In this document: positions 32,810 to 42,195 of the stretch, piece by piece
Numbering within the stretch: the first letter of the stretch is position 1
Layout of the letters: the number at the start of each line of letters is the position of its first letter
DNA from: SZUA-309 sp965215995
GTDB taxonomy: Bacteria > Pseudomonadota > Gammaproteobacteria > Pseudomonadales > Azotimanducaceae
Length of the DNA: 64,000 nucleotides
Reading direction: 5' to 3'
NCBI GenBank assembly: GCA_965215995.1
Contig: OZ244128.1
Coordinates: 1,798,001 to 1,862,000, forward strand
Notes under the pieces: generated by a model
Told to the model about the DNA's origin: nothing
Databases searched by the model: none
Seen by the model: only the letters and a program-made list of their open reading frames with translations
Position numbers and translations under genes: made by a program

Positions 32810-34201
32810 CTAATCGACAGGGTGCGTGTCGAAACTGAAGGCCGCTTCCAGCGCGGACCCAGCTCTGAAGAGCAGGCTTTCCCCCAGTTTCGGCCCGATC
32901 AGCTGAATCGACAGCGGCAGACGTTCCTCCGACAGCCCGATAGGCAGCGACAGGGTTGGATGGCCGGAGTAATCGAATGGTGCTGTAAAGGTCAGACCGT
33001 TTGCCCGGCTGGGATCGGCGGATAGTTCCAGCACCCTTTCTGCCGGAGGTGCCAGGTAAGGCATGTTCGGGCAGATCATCAGATCCATATCGGTGAAACA
33101 GGCATCAAGTTCGGCTGTGAAGCGGTCACGAATCACCTCCAGCATGTCGTAGGCCCCAGCGGGTGGATTTCGCCCCAGCTCGATCAGCTCAGCCAGCACC
33201 GGACCGTATAGTGCCTTCTGGTCGGGATAGTACGGCTGGTGGGCACGAGCGCATTCCACGCCACAGGTGATGCCCCATTGGCTAACCAGCTCCTGATAGG
33301 CCGGGGGGAATCTGAACTCAACCACCTCGGTCCCCATGGCCGCTAGCTGCTCGAGCGCATCTCGCACCGCCTGAACTACTGGTGCATCAACACCTTCACT
33401 CACGTAGTGCCAGTCCACACCCACACGCAATCCTCGAGTAGCACCACCAATCTCGGCGCCGTAATTGGGCACGTCCGCCATCAGCGTGGTCTGGTCCCGT
33501 GGATCTTCACCGGCTATCACCTGCAACATTCTGGCCGCATCGGCCACGGTGCGGGTCATGGGTCCGATGTGATCGAGCGACGGGGCCAGTGGAAAAGCAC
33601 CATGCCGGCTTACCCGGCCATAGGTAGGTTTCACGCCAACGGTGCCACAACTGGCGGCGGGAAAGCGGATGCTGCCACCGGTATCCGAACCGAGCGCCCC
33701 GTAGCAGAGACCCGCGGCAACAGCGACACCGGAGCCGGACGAAGACACGCCGGTCCAGCGATCGGCGGCCCAGGGATTGACCGGTTCGATGATCTCGGGA
33801 TGATGCACGCCGTAAGCACCTTCCGTGAGTTGCGTCTTGCCGATCACCACGGCGCCGGCAGCTTTCAGTCGCGTGACCACAGTGGCATCTTCTTCGGGCA
33901 CGAAGTTCTTCATCACCAAAGTACCGCTGGCGGTTGGCAACCCCTTCGTGTGCAGCAGATCCTTCACGGCTATGGGCACACCATGCAGCGAGCCGAGCAT
34001 CTCCCCTGCCTCCCGCGCTCGATCGAGCTCTTCGGCGCGTGCCAGCGCATCGTCGGCAAGCACCATCACGTAGGCATGCAGGCTTGGGTCGAGCTTGTCG
34101 ATCCGGCTGAGCAGGGTGGTCACCGTTTCCCGGGCAGTCAACGCACCACTTTTGATTCGGGCACACACCGCACCCAGGCTCAGGTAGTGCAATTCGCTCA
34201 A
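32810..34201 (-). CDS. Amidase-signature family hydrolase
   Basis: The product has 463 residues from a TTG lying 11 bases after the dehydrogenase stop. The catalytic lysine is in PIAVKDLLHTKGLPTASGT, the cis-serine in GVSSSGSGVAVAAGL and the nucleophile in GSDTGGSIRFPA. SIQLIGPKLGESLL is the usual C-terminal motif. It is only distantly similar to the amidase at 18503. Its neighbour is a D-2-hydroxyacid dehydrogenase, so the two may degrade one amide- or hydroxyacid-containing compound. That is inference. Confidence 0.86.
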   Translation of the reverse strand: MSELHYLSLGAVCARIKSGALTARETVTTLLSRIDKLDPSLHAYVMVLADDALARAEELDRAREAGEMLGSLHGVPIAVKDLLHTKGLPTASGTLVMKNFVPEEDATVVTRLKAAGAVVIGKTQLTEGAYGVHHPEIIEPVNPWAADRWTGVSSSGSGVAVAAGLCYGALGSDTGGSIRFPAASCGTVGVKPTYGRVSRHGAFPLAPSLDHIGPMTRTVADAARMLQVIAGEDPRDQTTLMADVPNYGAEIGGATRGLRVGVDWHYVSEGVDAPVVQAVRDALEQLAAMGTEVVEFRFPPAYQELVSQWGITCGVECARAHQPYYPDQKALYGPVLAELIELGRNPPAGAYDMLEVIRDRFTAELDACFTDMDLMICPNMPYLAPPAERVLELSADPSRANGLTFTAPFDYSGHPTLSLPIGLSEERLPLSIQLIGPKLGESLLFRAGSALEAAFSFDTHPVD

Positions 34202-34212
34202 AGGCCGAGACC

Positions 34213-35583
34213 CTACGCAGCGTTCAGATCGAAGATCTTGCCCGGGTTCAGAATACCCTTGGGATCCAGCGCACGCTTTAGCGTGCGCATCAGACCGATC
34301 TCCGTATCGCTGCGCGCTATGCCGAGATAGGGCTTCTTCTCGAGCCCTACGCCATGCTCTGCCGACACCGATCCGGAGATGTCCGCCAGTGGCTCATAGA
34401 CGCAAGCCTCCACGCCCTTTCGGTCCGACTCGCCCACAGACACTACGAGATGCAGATTGCCATCGCCCATGTGGCCGAACGTGAAGTTGTGCACCTCGTC
34501 ATACTTCGCGTTGAGACGCTTGTTCACCTCGTTCACGTAGTCCTCCATGCAGGAGATTCGCATGCTCACATCGAAGGCGTAGTTGGGCGCGTAACGGAAC
34601 GTCTGCACCACATCGTCCCGCATCGCCCAGAGCTGCTGCCGCTGCGCTTCCGACTGCGCGACAACGGCGTCCACGATCATGCCCTGCTCGTAGGCTTCGG
34701 CCAGGGCCGCTTCCGTACGTGCGTCGTCCGCACCCATGGCTTCCACCAGCACGTAGTACGGATAGTCCTGGGAGATTGGCGGCTGGTTGGTTGCAGGTTC
34801 TGTCGTCACCAGGGTGTAGAAGTTGTTCCACATCACCTCGAAGGCTGACAGACAGCCGCCCAGCGCGGAGTCCATGTGCTTGAGAAATTCCGGCAGGCGC
34901 GAGAACTCGTCAACCGCCACGAACAGCGTGGAAAGATCCGCGGGTTTTTCCCGCAGACGCAGCACGGCCCGGGTGACAATACCCAGACTGCCTTCGGTAC
35001 CGATGAAGAGTTGCTTCAGGTCGTAGCCGGCGTTGTTCTTGATCATCTGATTCATGGAAGTCACGACGGTGCCATCGGCGAGCACCGCTTCCAGACCCAG
35101 AACCATGTCGCGGGTCATGCCGTAGCGGATCACCCGGTTACCACCGGCGTTCGTGGAGATGTTGCCACCGATGGTGCAGCTGCCCCGCCCACCCAGGTCT
35201 AGTGGGAACATGAGCCCATGCTCCTCCGCGGCCTCCTGCAGGGTCTGCAGAATCACACCGCTTTGAACCACCATGGTGCGATCGACCTGGTTGATCTCTT
35301 CGATCTGATTCAGACGTTCCAACGATAGGGCTACGTCATCCGGCGAGGCAATCGCGCTTTCCACCAATCCGGTGAGACCGCCATGTGCGACCACAGACTG
35401 ATCGTGCGCATGACAGATCGCCAGGGCCTGACTGACCTGCTCAGTGCTGCGTGGGCGGAGGATGGCCTTGGCCTGGATCGGGTCGCTGCGCCATATCCCG
35501 GAAGCGCGGTCCGACACCGCCTCACCGGTCAGCACGCAATCCTCACCCAGGCTTTCTTTCAGCGCTTCTACTACATCCGTCAT
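34213..35583 (-). CDS. FAD-linked D-2-hydroxyacid dehydrogenase (GlcD/DLD/D2HGDH type)
   Basis: The product has 456 residues. The N-terminal FAD-binding PP-loop region reads LRPRSTEQVSQALAICHAHDQSVVAHGG, followed by GGNISTNAGGNRVIRYGMTRD and FIGTEGSLGIVTRAVLRL. The C-terminal cap has HNFTFGHMGDGNLHLVV and SAEHGVGLEKKPYL, the metal- and substrate-binding signature of D-lactate and D-2-hydroxyglutarate dehydrogenases. It oxidises a D-2-hydroxyacid to the 2-ketoacid, passing electrons to FAD and onward. The ribosome-binding site AAGGAGGG is strong and adjoins the 11-bp tandem repeat. Confidence 0.88.
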   Translation of the reverse strand: MTDVVEALKESLGEDCVLTGEAVSDRASGIWRSDPIQAKAILRPRSTEQVSQALAICHAHDQSVVAHGGLTGLVESAIASPDDVALSLERLNQIEEINQVDRTMVVQSGVILQTLQEAAEEHGLMFPLDLGGRGSCTIGGNISTNAGGNRVIRYGMTRDMVLGLEAVLADGTVVTSMNQMIKNNAGYDLKQLFIGTEGSLGIVTRAVLRLREKPADLSTLFVAVDEFSRLPEFLKHMDSALGGCLSAFEVMWNNFYTLVTTEPATNQPPISQDYPYYVLVEAMGADDARTEAALAEAYEQGMIVDAVVAQSEAQRQQLWAMRDDVVQTFRYAPNYAFDVSMRISCMEDYVNEVNKRLNAKYDEVHNFTFGHMGDGNLHLVVSVGESDRKGVEACVYEPLADISGSVSAEHGVGLEKKPYLGIARSDTEIGLMRTLKRALDPKGILNPGKIFDLNAA

Positions 35584-35591
35584 TCAGTCCC

Positions 35592-35624
35592 TCCTTGCCA
35601 AGCCCTTGCCAAGCCCTTGCCAAC
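35592..35624. repeat. Three tandem 11-bp units
   Basis: The unit cccttgccaag occurs three times in direct succession, the first and last with one mismatch each. It lies just upstream of the ribosome-binding site of the dehydrogenase at 35583 and may affect its leader. Confidence 0.8.
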
Positions 35625-35697
35625 GACTCCGAGGCTTTTCTTGCTTTGGGCGATGAGGATACCTTAAGCAGCTCAATCTGTATGGGCGAGGCAAACT

Positions 35698-36276
35698 GTG
35701 AGCCAGCGATTCGACAAGGCCTACTACGACCGCTTCTACCGGAACCCGGACACCCGTGCTGTCACTCCGGCAGCCGTTCGGCGCCAGGCGCAGTTTGTCG
35801 CCGCCTACCTCAATCACCTAGAGGTACCGGTACGGGAGATAGTCGACATGGGCTGCGGTACCGGTGGGTTGCTGCGGGCACTGGGGAGAGCCATGCCGAA
35901 GGCAACAACCCGAGGTGTGGAATACAGCGATTATCTCTGTGAGACCTACGGTTGGCAGCAGGGGTCGGTGGTTGATGTGGATGCAGGCAGCGCCGATCTC
36001 GTGGTCTGCAACGACGTGCTCGGCTACCTGAACGATGCGGATTGCGCCCTGGCGCTGAAGAACCTGGTCCGTCACGCAGGTAGCGCCCTCTACCTGGGCG
36101 TGCTGACCAGAGAGGACTTGACGTTCTGTGATCCTGATCGCACCGACCAGGCCCAATCAGCCAGGCCGGTGGCCTGGTACCGGCGCCGTTTGAATCGTGA
36201 CTTTATGGCCCTCGGCGGCGGACTCTACCTCAAAAAACCCGTAGACGTTACCGTCTGGCACCTGGAACGGGGTTGA
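35698..36276 (+). CDS. Class I SAM-dependent methyltransferase
   Basis: The product has 192 residues from a GTG. Motif I is EIVDMGCGTGGLLRAL (about residues 47-62), the acidic second strand is GVEYSDYLCE, and the motif IV region reads ADLVVCNDVLGYLND. The N-terminus FDKAYYDRFYRNPDTRAV is typical of small-molecule methyltransferases of this group. The substrate is unknown. It stands alone, convergent with the large ABC permease-peptidase gene. Confidence 0.85.
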   Translation: MSQRFDKAYYDRFYRNPDTRAVTPAAVRRQAQFVAAYLNHLEVPVREIVDMGCGTGGLLRALGRAMPKATTRGVEYSDYLCETYGWQQGSVVDVDAGSADLVVCNDVLGYLNDADCALALKNLVRHAGSALYLGVLTREDLTFCDPDRTDQAQSARPVAWYRRRLNRDFMALGGGLYLKKPVDVTVWHLERG

Positions 36277-36297
36277 ACGATCAGACACTACGAAGCC

Positions 36298-39200
36298 TCA
36301 GAGGTACTTCACGTTGTCGTCCGGATTTCTATCGATCATCTTCACGTAAGGATCGATGCCAACCCGGCCCGGCTGCTCGCTCACCGTGAAGGTGAACGTC
36401 TGCTCACCGTCAGTGATTCTGATTCGCTCGAAGTGCAGGGCCGGCGGCAGATCATCATCGCCAAGCTCCTCCGTATCCTTGGCGAATACCGCTACGTCGA
36501 GCGCCTGATCCAATGCCACTTCAGTTTCTTCACCTTGACCATCCGCCTCAAACTTGGCCGCTGCCACAGTCATGGTCACCTCGAAGCCCTCATCCACCTC
36601 GGCGACTTCCGTCTCCGTCACCTTGAGATCGTAGATAACGATCTTCTCGAACAGATCGGTGATCAGGTCCTGGTGCTCAGGCTCAGCGACCGCTCTGAAC
36701 TCGGCGATCAGGTCCATTGAGGTGGGGAACAGATGGTTTCTGAAGCCCCACTTCGAGAGGGTGTTCCTGAGCGCCAGGTTCACCTTGTCTTCACCGATGA
36801 CATCCTTCAGGGCATACATCACCAGGCTGCCTTTCCGGTAGTGAATGTAACCCTGGTTCTCCACCTTGTTGATCGGCAGCTCTTCGATCAGCTCGCCACC
36901 CCGACTCTGCAGGTAGTTGTCGAGCTCATATTTTAGAAACCGACGCATTTTCTCCTCACCGAAGGCGTCCTCCATCACCATCAGTGCTGAGTACTGAGCC
37001 AGGGTCTCCACCAGAATGGTCGCGCCCTGCATGTTGGCCCCCACCACCTGATGACCCCACCACTGATGGGCCATCTCGTGGGCGGTGACGTAGAACACAT
37101 AGTCGATGCGTTTATCGTCACGGAGATCAGCAGCGAAGCCGATGGCCTCGGAATAGGGAATGGTATTCGGGAAGCTCTGGGCGAAGGTCTGGTAACGCGG
37201 GAATTCCAGTATGCGGAACTGCCGATACTGATAGGGCGAGAACGCCTGGGTGAAATAGTCAAGAGAGGCCTTGGTGCTCTCGATCATATTGGGCACATTG
37301 AACGGATGGGCCGGGTCGTAATACACCTCGATCTTCACGTCGTTCCACTGGTCTTCCGCCACCTCATAGCGCGCGGAAGAGAAGGAAACGAACGGCCAAA
37401 TGGGTGCATCCATCTCGTAGGAGAAGTAACGCCGCCCTTCTTCCAGCCATTCTTTCTGCAGGTAGCCGGGGGCGATGGCGATCTGATCCTCCGCCGTGCT
37501 CACCACCGCGCGGAAGGCAGTGCGCTCGCCGACCGCGAACTGATTTTCTCCCAGGTGCTCCGGATCTCCGAGCTCTGGCAACCGCTCCACCGCCGGCAGG
37601 CCATGCTCACGGCGGATGTTGTTATCGATCAGCTCCCGCCCTGACTGGTATCCCGGCAGCGGCATGATCTCAGTGTTGTTCACGAAGGTGCCGTTCTCCA
37701 CCACCCGCGTGGTCCCGCCGGTGTTGTGGAAACCCTCGTTGATCCAGGACAGATCCCAGGTCAGAGTGGTATCCGCACCCGGCGGCAGAGGCTCTTTGAA
37801 GCGGTACTGGTAGTAGTCGTGATCTTCGTCCGCCGTCTCCAGCACCGCACCCGCGATCGTGATGTCGTTGATGGTGAGCGGGGTAGGCACACTCAGGTGC
37901 AGCACCTCGATCGGTACCTGCTTCCGATTCACCATTCGACCCTTGCCCCGGCTCTCCAACCGCCGGCTCTCCGGGAAGATATCGACGGCCACCTCGAGAT
38001 CCACCAGCTCGGGCTTCGGCAGGTCTTCGAATCGCTTGTAGGCTTTCTCGTAGTCAGCCTGGCGCTTCTCCTGCTCGTCGCTGGTCACGTACTCGTTCAG
38101 GACGTTGGTGTTGTAGAAGATCCAGGCACCGGTGCCGATGAAGACCATGGCCAACACCGCCGTCCAGGTGGCAACCACGCCACTCCAGCGATTGCCGGCC
38201 ACGGTCAGCTGCGCCCGAGCGGAGCCCGGATAACCGCGCCGGAAGAAAAGGTGCGCGGCGATGATCAGCAGACCGGCAAAAGCGCCCCAGTACACGACGA
38301 AGCTCACAAGCCTCTCCACGAAGTGACCATAGCCATTCATGTCTGAGTAAGGGGCTGGCGGTATGGCGTACTGATAGAGATAGTGCTGGTAGTCCAGGCT
38401 CGGCAGGGTCTGCACTCCGAGGAAGATGGCCAGGAAGATGACCATGCCGATGAACTTGTTCGGCGACAGCACCTGCACCAGCACGGCCGGAACACAGATC
38501 AGGAAGTAGTATGTTCCGAGCACGCCATAGAGCCCCTTCAGGTAGAGGAGCAGCTCGAACCGGTAAAAGTCGTTGAAAATCTGCACGAGCATGGCGGTGA
38601 ACATGACCACCAGCAGCATGCTGGCGATCACGAACCAGAGCGCCGCCACCTTGGAGAGCACCATGATCCAGTTCGGATAGGCAGTGGCGTCGACAATCTC
38701 GTGCAGTTCCGCCTGTCGCTCCCTGTGCACCAGCTCACCCGAGTAGTAGATGACGATGATCAACACCGCCAGTGTGAAGCTGCCGCCAACGAACAGGATA
38801 AGGGTGCCCGTCAGCGGATAGACCGGTGTGCCGAAGACCTGCGTGGTGGCCGCAATGGTGCTGCCCACCACCTGCAACATGCCGAAGGCCAGCAGCACAT
38901 AGAACGGAATACTGCGCGTCATGCCGCGCACGTCCATTCGAAGCTGGGAGAGAAAACGTGCGAGATCGCCGCCTTCAATCGGTTGCACGACGAGCAGGTC
39001 AGAACGGGCTGCAGGGGCAGGCTTCGGGACCTTTCTTTTCCTACGCAGCCTGATCTTCGGAGCAGGAGACAAATTAAAGCGGTAGCGCCAGGCTGCGATC
39101 AGCAGCACCACGCCGCTGATCCCAGCCCAGATCAAGCGGTTGTAGAGCAGCGTGGAGGTGACCTCCGGCATGCCGAAGTTACGATCGAATACCGTCCAGT

Positions 39201-39861
39201 AGCGCGTGATCTCGCCGAAAGCGGTCAGTCCGAACGGATCACCCAGCGCCATCAGCCCGATGGTCTCCTGGTCCGTGACACTGGCGATCACGATGTAGGC
39301 AATGAAGAAGCCCAGTGCGGCCACGTAAGCGGCCATCATGGATCTTGTCAGCGCCGCCACCGAAAAGAACAGCGCACTGATGATCAGCAGGTTCGGGATG
39401 ATGATGGCCCAGATGCTGAAGACGTAAGGCGCGGCTGTGAAAGGACCCAACCGCTCCGTATCGAGCCAGGGCATGAAAGTGCCGAACAAGGTGCCGAGCA
39501 AGCCAGCGATGCCCACCAGCGTCGCGAAGAGTGCGCCACCGGCAAAGCGGCCGAAGAAGTAGCTGCGTGCTGAGACACCCGTGGAGAACAGCAGCTGCGC
39601 CGTTTTAGCCTCGTAATCCCGGGTGATCGCACCGGCCACGAAGGCGACCGCCGGAAACAACCCGAGCACTGTGAGCGTGTACTGAATCTGCAGGATCGCG
39701 AAGTTGGCGTTCAGGTTGATGTTGGCGCCCACACCGCCGACGCTGACGGCTTCGGTGCCACTGATCAGAAAGGCGATCAGGAACCACAGGCCGGCCACCA
39801 CGCCGAAGAGTGGTGAGCGCAGCTGATAGCGGCACTCGAATCGGAATATCTCGAAAAACAT
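36298..39861 (-). CDS. ABC-2 permease fused to M1-family metallopeptidase domain
   Basis: The product has 1187 residues. Residues 1 to about 590 contain two ABC-2-type permease modules of about six helices each (first at about 15-265, second at about 315-590). The rest is a large extracytoplasmic M1 (gluzincin) domain with the zinc motif HEMAHQWWGHQ, a third ligand in LVETLAQYSA, and YIHYRKGSLVMYAL carrying the catalytic tyrosine position. The usual GAMEN exopeptidase motif is not found. PYSEAIGF stands at its approximate place. The ATPase partner is encoded directly upstream with a 3-base gap. The combination, an exporter with a built-in peptidase, is a recurrent but poorly understood architecture in proteobacteria. 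Confidence 0.88.
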   Translation of the reverse strand: MFFEIFRFECRYQLRSPLFGVVAGLWFLIAFLISGTEAVSVGGVGANINLNANFAILQIQYTLTVLGLFPAVAFVAGAITRDYEAKTAQLLFSTGVSARSYFFGRFAGGALFATLVGIAGLLGTLFGTFMPWLDTERLGPFTAAPYVFSIWAIIIPNLLIISALFFSVAALTRSMMAAYVAALGFFIAYIVIASVTDQETIGLMALGDPFGLTAFGEITRYWTVFDRNFGMPEVTSTLLYNRLIWAGISGVVLLIAAWRYRFNLSPAPKIRLRRKRKVPKPAPAARSDLLVVQPIEGGDLARFLSQLRMDVRGMTRSIPFYVLLAFGMLQVVGSTIAATTQVFGTPVYPLTGTLILFVGGSFTLAVLIIVIYYSGELVHRERQAELHEIVDATAYPNWIMVLSKVAALWFVIASMLLVVMFTAMLVQIFNDFYRFELLLYLKGLYGVLGTYYFLICVPAVLVQVLSPNKFIGMVIFLAIFLGVQTLPSLDYQHYLYQYAIPPAPYSDMNGYGHFVERLVSFVVYWGAFAGLLIIAAHLFFRRGYPGSARAQLTVAGNRWSGVVATWTAVLAMVFIGTGAWIFYNTNVLNEYVTSDEQEKRQADYEKAYKRFEDLPKPELVDLEVAVDIFPESRRLESRGKGRMVNRKQVPIEVLHLSVPTPLTINDITIAGAVLETADEDHDYYQYRFKEPLPPGADTTLTWDLSWINEGFHNTGGTTRVVENGTFVNNTEIMPLPGYQSGRELIDNNIRREHGLPAVERLPELGDPEHLGENQFAVGERTAFRAVVSTAEDQIAIAPGYLQKEWLEEGRRYFSYEMDAPIWPFVSFSSARYEVAEDQWNDVKIEVYYDPAHPFNVPNMIESTKASLDYFTQAFSPYQYRQFRILEFPRYQTFAQSFPNTIPYSEAIGFAADLRDDKRIDYVFYVTAHEMAHQWWGHQVVGANMQGATILVETLAQYSALMVMEDAFGEEKMRRFLKYELDNYLQSRGGELIEELPINKVENQGYIHYRKGSLVMYALKDVIGEDKVNLALRNTLSKWGFRNHLFPTSMDLIAEFRAVAEPEHQDLITDLFEKIVIYDLKVTETEVAEVDEGFEVTMTVAAAKFEADGQGEETEVALDQALDVAVFAKDTEELGDDDLPPALHFERIRITDGEQTFTFTVSEQPGRVGIDPYVKMIDRNPDDNVKYL

Positions 39862-39864
39862 GAC

Positions 39865-40749
39865 CTATTCCAGATCCACCGACAGGCCGTGGCCAAGCAA
39901 AGTGGCGAAGTAGACGTCTTCCAGGCTTGGCTCCACCGGGGTGAGCCCGCCTTCCGGTGCTTCCTCGGCCACCACCCGGATTTCCATCTCGCCGCTGACG
40001 AGACGAGTCGACACAACCGGCAGTGATCTCCTCAGCACTGGCGCCTCATCAAGCGGGACCGTCTTCGACCAGAGCCGTCCGGAGAGCTTGCCGATCAACT
40101 CGGACGGCTCCCCATCCACGAGGATCTGACCATCCCCCATGATGGCCATGCGCGGGCACAGGTCGGACACGTCATCAACGATGTGGGTGGAAAGCAGCAC
40201 CACCACGTCGGCGCTGATTCGGGTGAGCAGATTGTGGAAGCGGCGCCGCTCTACAGGATCCAGTCCCGCCGTTGGCTCATCGACGATGATGAGACTCGGC
40301 TCGCCAATCAACGCCTGAGCGATCCCGAAGCGCTGCCTCATCCCACCGGAAAACGTATCAATGCTCTTCTTGCGCACATCCCAGAGATTGGTCTGCACCA
40401 GCAATTGCTCCACCAGGGTTTTGCGATCGCCGCTGGCTATCCCCTTTAGCGTTGCAAGGTGCGCCAGCATCACCTCCGGCGATGTACGCGGATAGGCGCC
40501 GAACTCCTGAGGGAGGTAGCCGAGCGTTCTTCGCAGCGCCATGGGATCCAGCAACACATCGATACCATCGAGGAATATGCTCCCGGTGTCCGGTTGTTGC
40601 AGAGTGGCAATGGTACGCATGAGGCTCGATTTTCCGGCGCCGTTCGGCCCAAGCAGGCCGAACATGCCGCGAGGCACGCTCAAACTGACGTCATTCAGCG
40701 CCTGAACGCCATTCGGATAGGTTTTCGACAGCCCGCGAATTTCGAGCAT
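39865..40749 (-). CDS. ABC transporter ATP-binding protein
   Basis: The product has 294 residues from the ATG at 40749, preceded by GAGGAGA. A longer frame to 40821 has no matching start site. Walker A is GLLGPNGAGKSS, the signature is SGGMRQR, and Walker B with the switch is SLIIVDEPTAGLDP and STHIVDD. The C-terminal EPSLEDVYFATLLGH is typical of ABC-2 exporter ATPases. It energises the permease-peptidase encoded 3 bases downstream. Confidence 0.93.
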   Translation of the reverse strand: MLEIRGLSKTYPNGVQALNDVSLSVPRGMFGLLGPNGAGKSSLMRTIATLQQPDTGSIFLDGIDVLLDPMALRRTLGYLPQEFGAYPRTSPEVMLAHLATLKGIASGDRKTLVEQLLVQTNLWDVRKKSIDTFSGGMRQRFGIAQALIGEPSLIIVDEPTAGLDPVERRRFHNLLTRISADVVVLLSTHIVDDVSDLCPRMAIMGDGQILVDGEPSELIGKLSGRLWSKTVPLDEAPVLRRSLPVVSTRLVSGEMEIRVVAEEAPEGGLTPVEPSLEDVYFATLLGHGLSVDLE

Positions 40750-40897
40750 GCGCGTCTCCTCGATGTTCTCGACGGAGATCATAAAGCAAAGTGCGTTCCA
40801 ATCCGGAACGGTCAGTGGCAATGCTGACTGGCACGGAGTCGACTCAGCCGCCCGCCGGTTCAGGCGGTGAGATGTGGCGAATCAGACCAGAATTCGG

Positions 40898-41158
40898 TCA
40901 GCGTGCAGCCAGGTAATTTGGATTAAAGAGCTCGATCTCTTCATCCACCAGCAGCGACTGGATCACTTCATTGAGTTTGAATAGCCGGCCGTCGTGCACC
41001 CGGGTACCCTGTGGTTCGCTGACAACGATGTCGTCATCAACGGTCGTTCCCGCCTGCACGTAGGTGTGCTCGTTTTGTCTGGTCACATCCTGGACAACGT
41101 AGATCTCCCCTCCCACGGAAAAACGCTGTCCGATCAGAAACTGATAGTCCATTCTCAT
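40898..41158 (-). CDS. Conserved-looking small protein of unknown function
   Basis: The product has 86 residues with a mixed beta-rich sequence (IGQRFSVGGEIYVVQDVTRQ) and an acidic C-terminus (VDEEIELFNPNYLAAR). There is no signal peptide, membrane segment or family I recognise. Two in-frame ATG codons (41158 and 41152) are possible starts. It is flanked by the ABC operon and a divergent PIG-L gene. Confidence 0.5.
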   Translation of the reverse strand: MRMDYQFLIGQRFSVGGEIYVVQDVTRQNEHTYVQAGTTVDDDIVVSEPQGTRVHDGRLFKLNEVIQSLLVDEEIELFNPNYLAAR

Positions 41159-41211
41159 TCTTATGCCATGAGTCTATTTGCGAGCGCTTGCTCATAAAGT
41201 CCGATGTCCGC

Positions 41212-41232
41212 GCGTCGAGCTCATCTCGACGC
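41212..41232. repeat. Perfect 8-bp hairpin in divergent intergenic region
   Basis: gcgtcgag and ctcgacgc are perfectly complementary around a five-base loop. It lies between the 86-residue gene and the PIG-L gene and may be an operator. Confidence 0.4.
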
Positions 41233-41351
41233 CAGTACCCCAGCCCTATCAGTTTATCCAGACTTTGCCGTGTTGATGTAAAACCCGGGGCAACGGATGT
41301 AATGTCTTTTCTAGCTAAGCACGATCGCTTGCCCTGTGAACCGGCGGAACC

Positions 41352-42188
41352 GTGTCAGACAACACTTCGAAGAGCGCCTCGACTGCCTCTGAGCATCTGG
41401 AAAATTCTGAGGAACATCGCTTTGCGCGAATCCTTGTGGTGGGTGCCCATCCGGACGACGCCGAGTTCCATGCCGGCGGCCTGATGATCTCACAAGCGGC
41501 CCGTGGCAGCCAGATTGGCATCCTTTCGTTGACCGACGGCTCAGCCGGACATCAATCCATGGGACGCGCCGCACTTGCTGAACGTCGGGCTCTGGAGGCC
41601 CAGGTGTCTGCAGAGCTGATTCCGGCCGAGCTGCAGATCTGGGATTTGCCTGACGGAGAGCTTACGCCGTCACTCGAGAACCGGAACCGCCTGATTCGGT
41701 CCGTGCGACAATTCCAACCGGATCTGCTCATCACCCACCGGGCGAACGACTACCACCCGGACCACCGCGCCACCGCCATCCTCGTCCAGGACGCCTGCTA
41801 CATGCTGCGAGTGCCGAACGTGATGCCTGACATCACACCACTCGACCGGGACCCTGTCGTGCTGTCCACGGCCGATTTCTTCACCCGACCCCAGCCCTTT
41901 CAGGCGGATGTGGTGCTCGCCATCGATGCCGTGTTCGAGTCAGTGATCGATCTGCTCTGCTGCCATGAATCGCAGGTTTTCGAGTGGCTGCCGCACATCA
42001 CCGACACGCCGATCGCCGGTGATCGCCGGGATTGGCTGAAGACATTCTACGGAGCTCGACCTCGCGCTCTGGCCAGCCGGCACGCGCCTGAACACAGGTA
42101 TGCTGAGGCTTTCGAGATCAGCGAGTACGGGCGTCGGATGCCCAGCCGTGACATTGCGCAACGACTTGGTTCGCCGCTGATGGCATAG
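41352..42188 (+). CDS. PIG-L (LmbE) family deacetylase
   Basis: The product has 278 residues from a GTG. The zinc motif AHPDDAEFHAGG (about residues 32-43) and the second element YHPDHRATAI are diagnostic of PIG-L/LmbE zinc-dependent N-acetylglucosaminyl deacetylases (as in GlcNAc-PI, mycothiol and bacillithiol pathways). The Nudix gene follows 7 bases later, so the two probably form an operon acting on a sugar or nucleotide-sugar substrate. The substrate is unknown. Confidence 0.87.
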   Translation: MSDNTSKSASTASEHLENSEEHRFARILVVGAHPDDAEFHAGGLMISQAARGSQIGILSLTDGSAGHQSMGRAALAERRALEAQVSAELIPAELQIWDLPDGELTPSLENRNRLIRSVRQFQPDLLITHRANDYHPDHRATAILVQDACYMLRVPNVMPDITPLDRDPVVLSTADFFTRPQPFQADVVLAIDAVFESVIDLLCCHESQVFEWLPHITDTPIAGDRRDWLKTFYGARPRALASRHAPEHRYAEAFEISEYGRRMPSRDIAQRLGSPLMA

Positions 42189-42195
42189 TGAGCTG

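Noticed and set aside
36433..36936. Short + strand frames over the peptidase domain
   Set aside because: They are antisense to the M1 domain, overlap one another in different frames and have no motif.
38383..39573. 396-codon open frame on the + strand
   Set aside because: It is antisense to the ABC-2 permease half of the fusion gene and reads as Gln/His/Arg-rich nonsense with no family motifs. The opposite strand encodes clear membrane helices.
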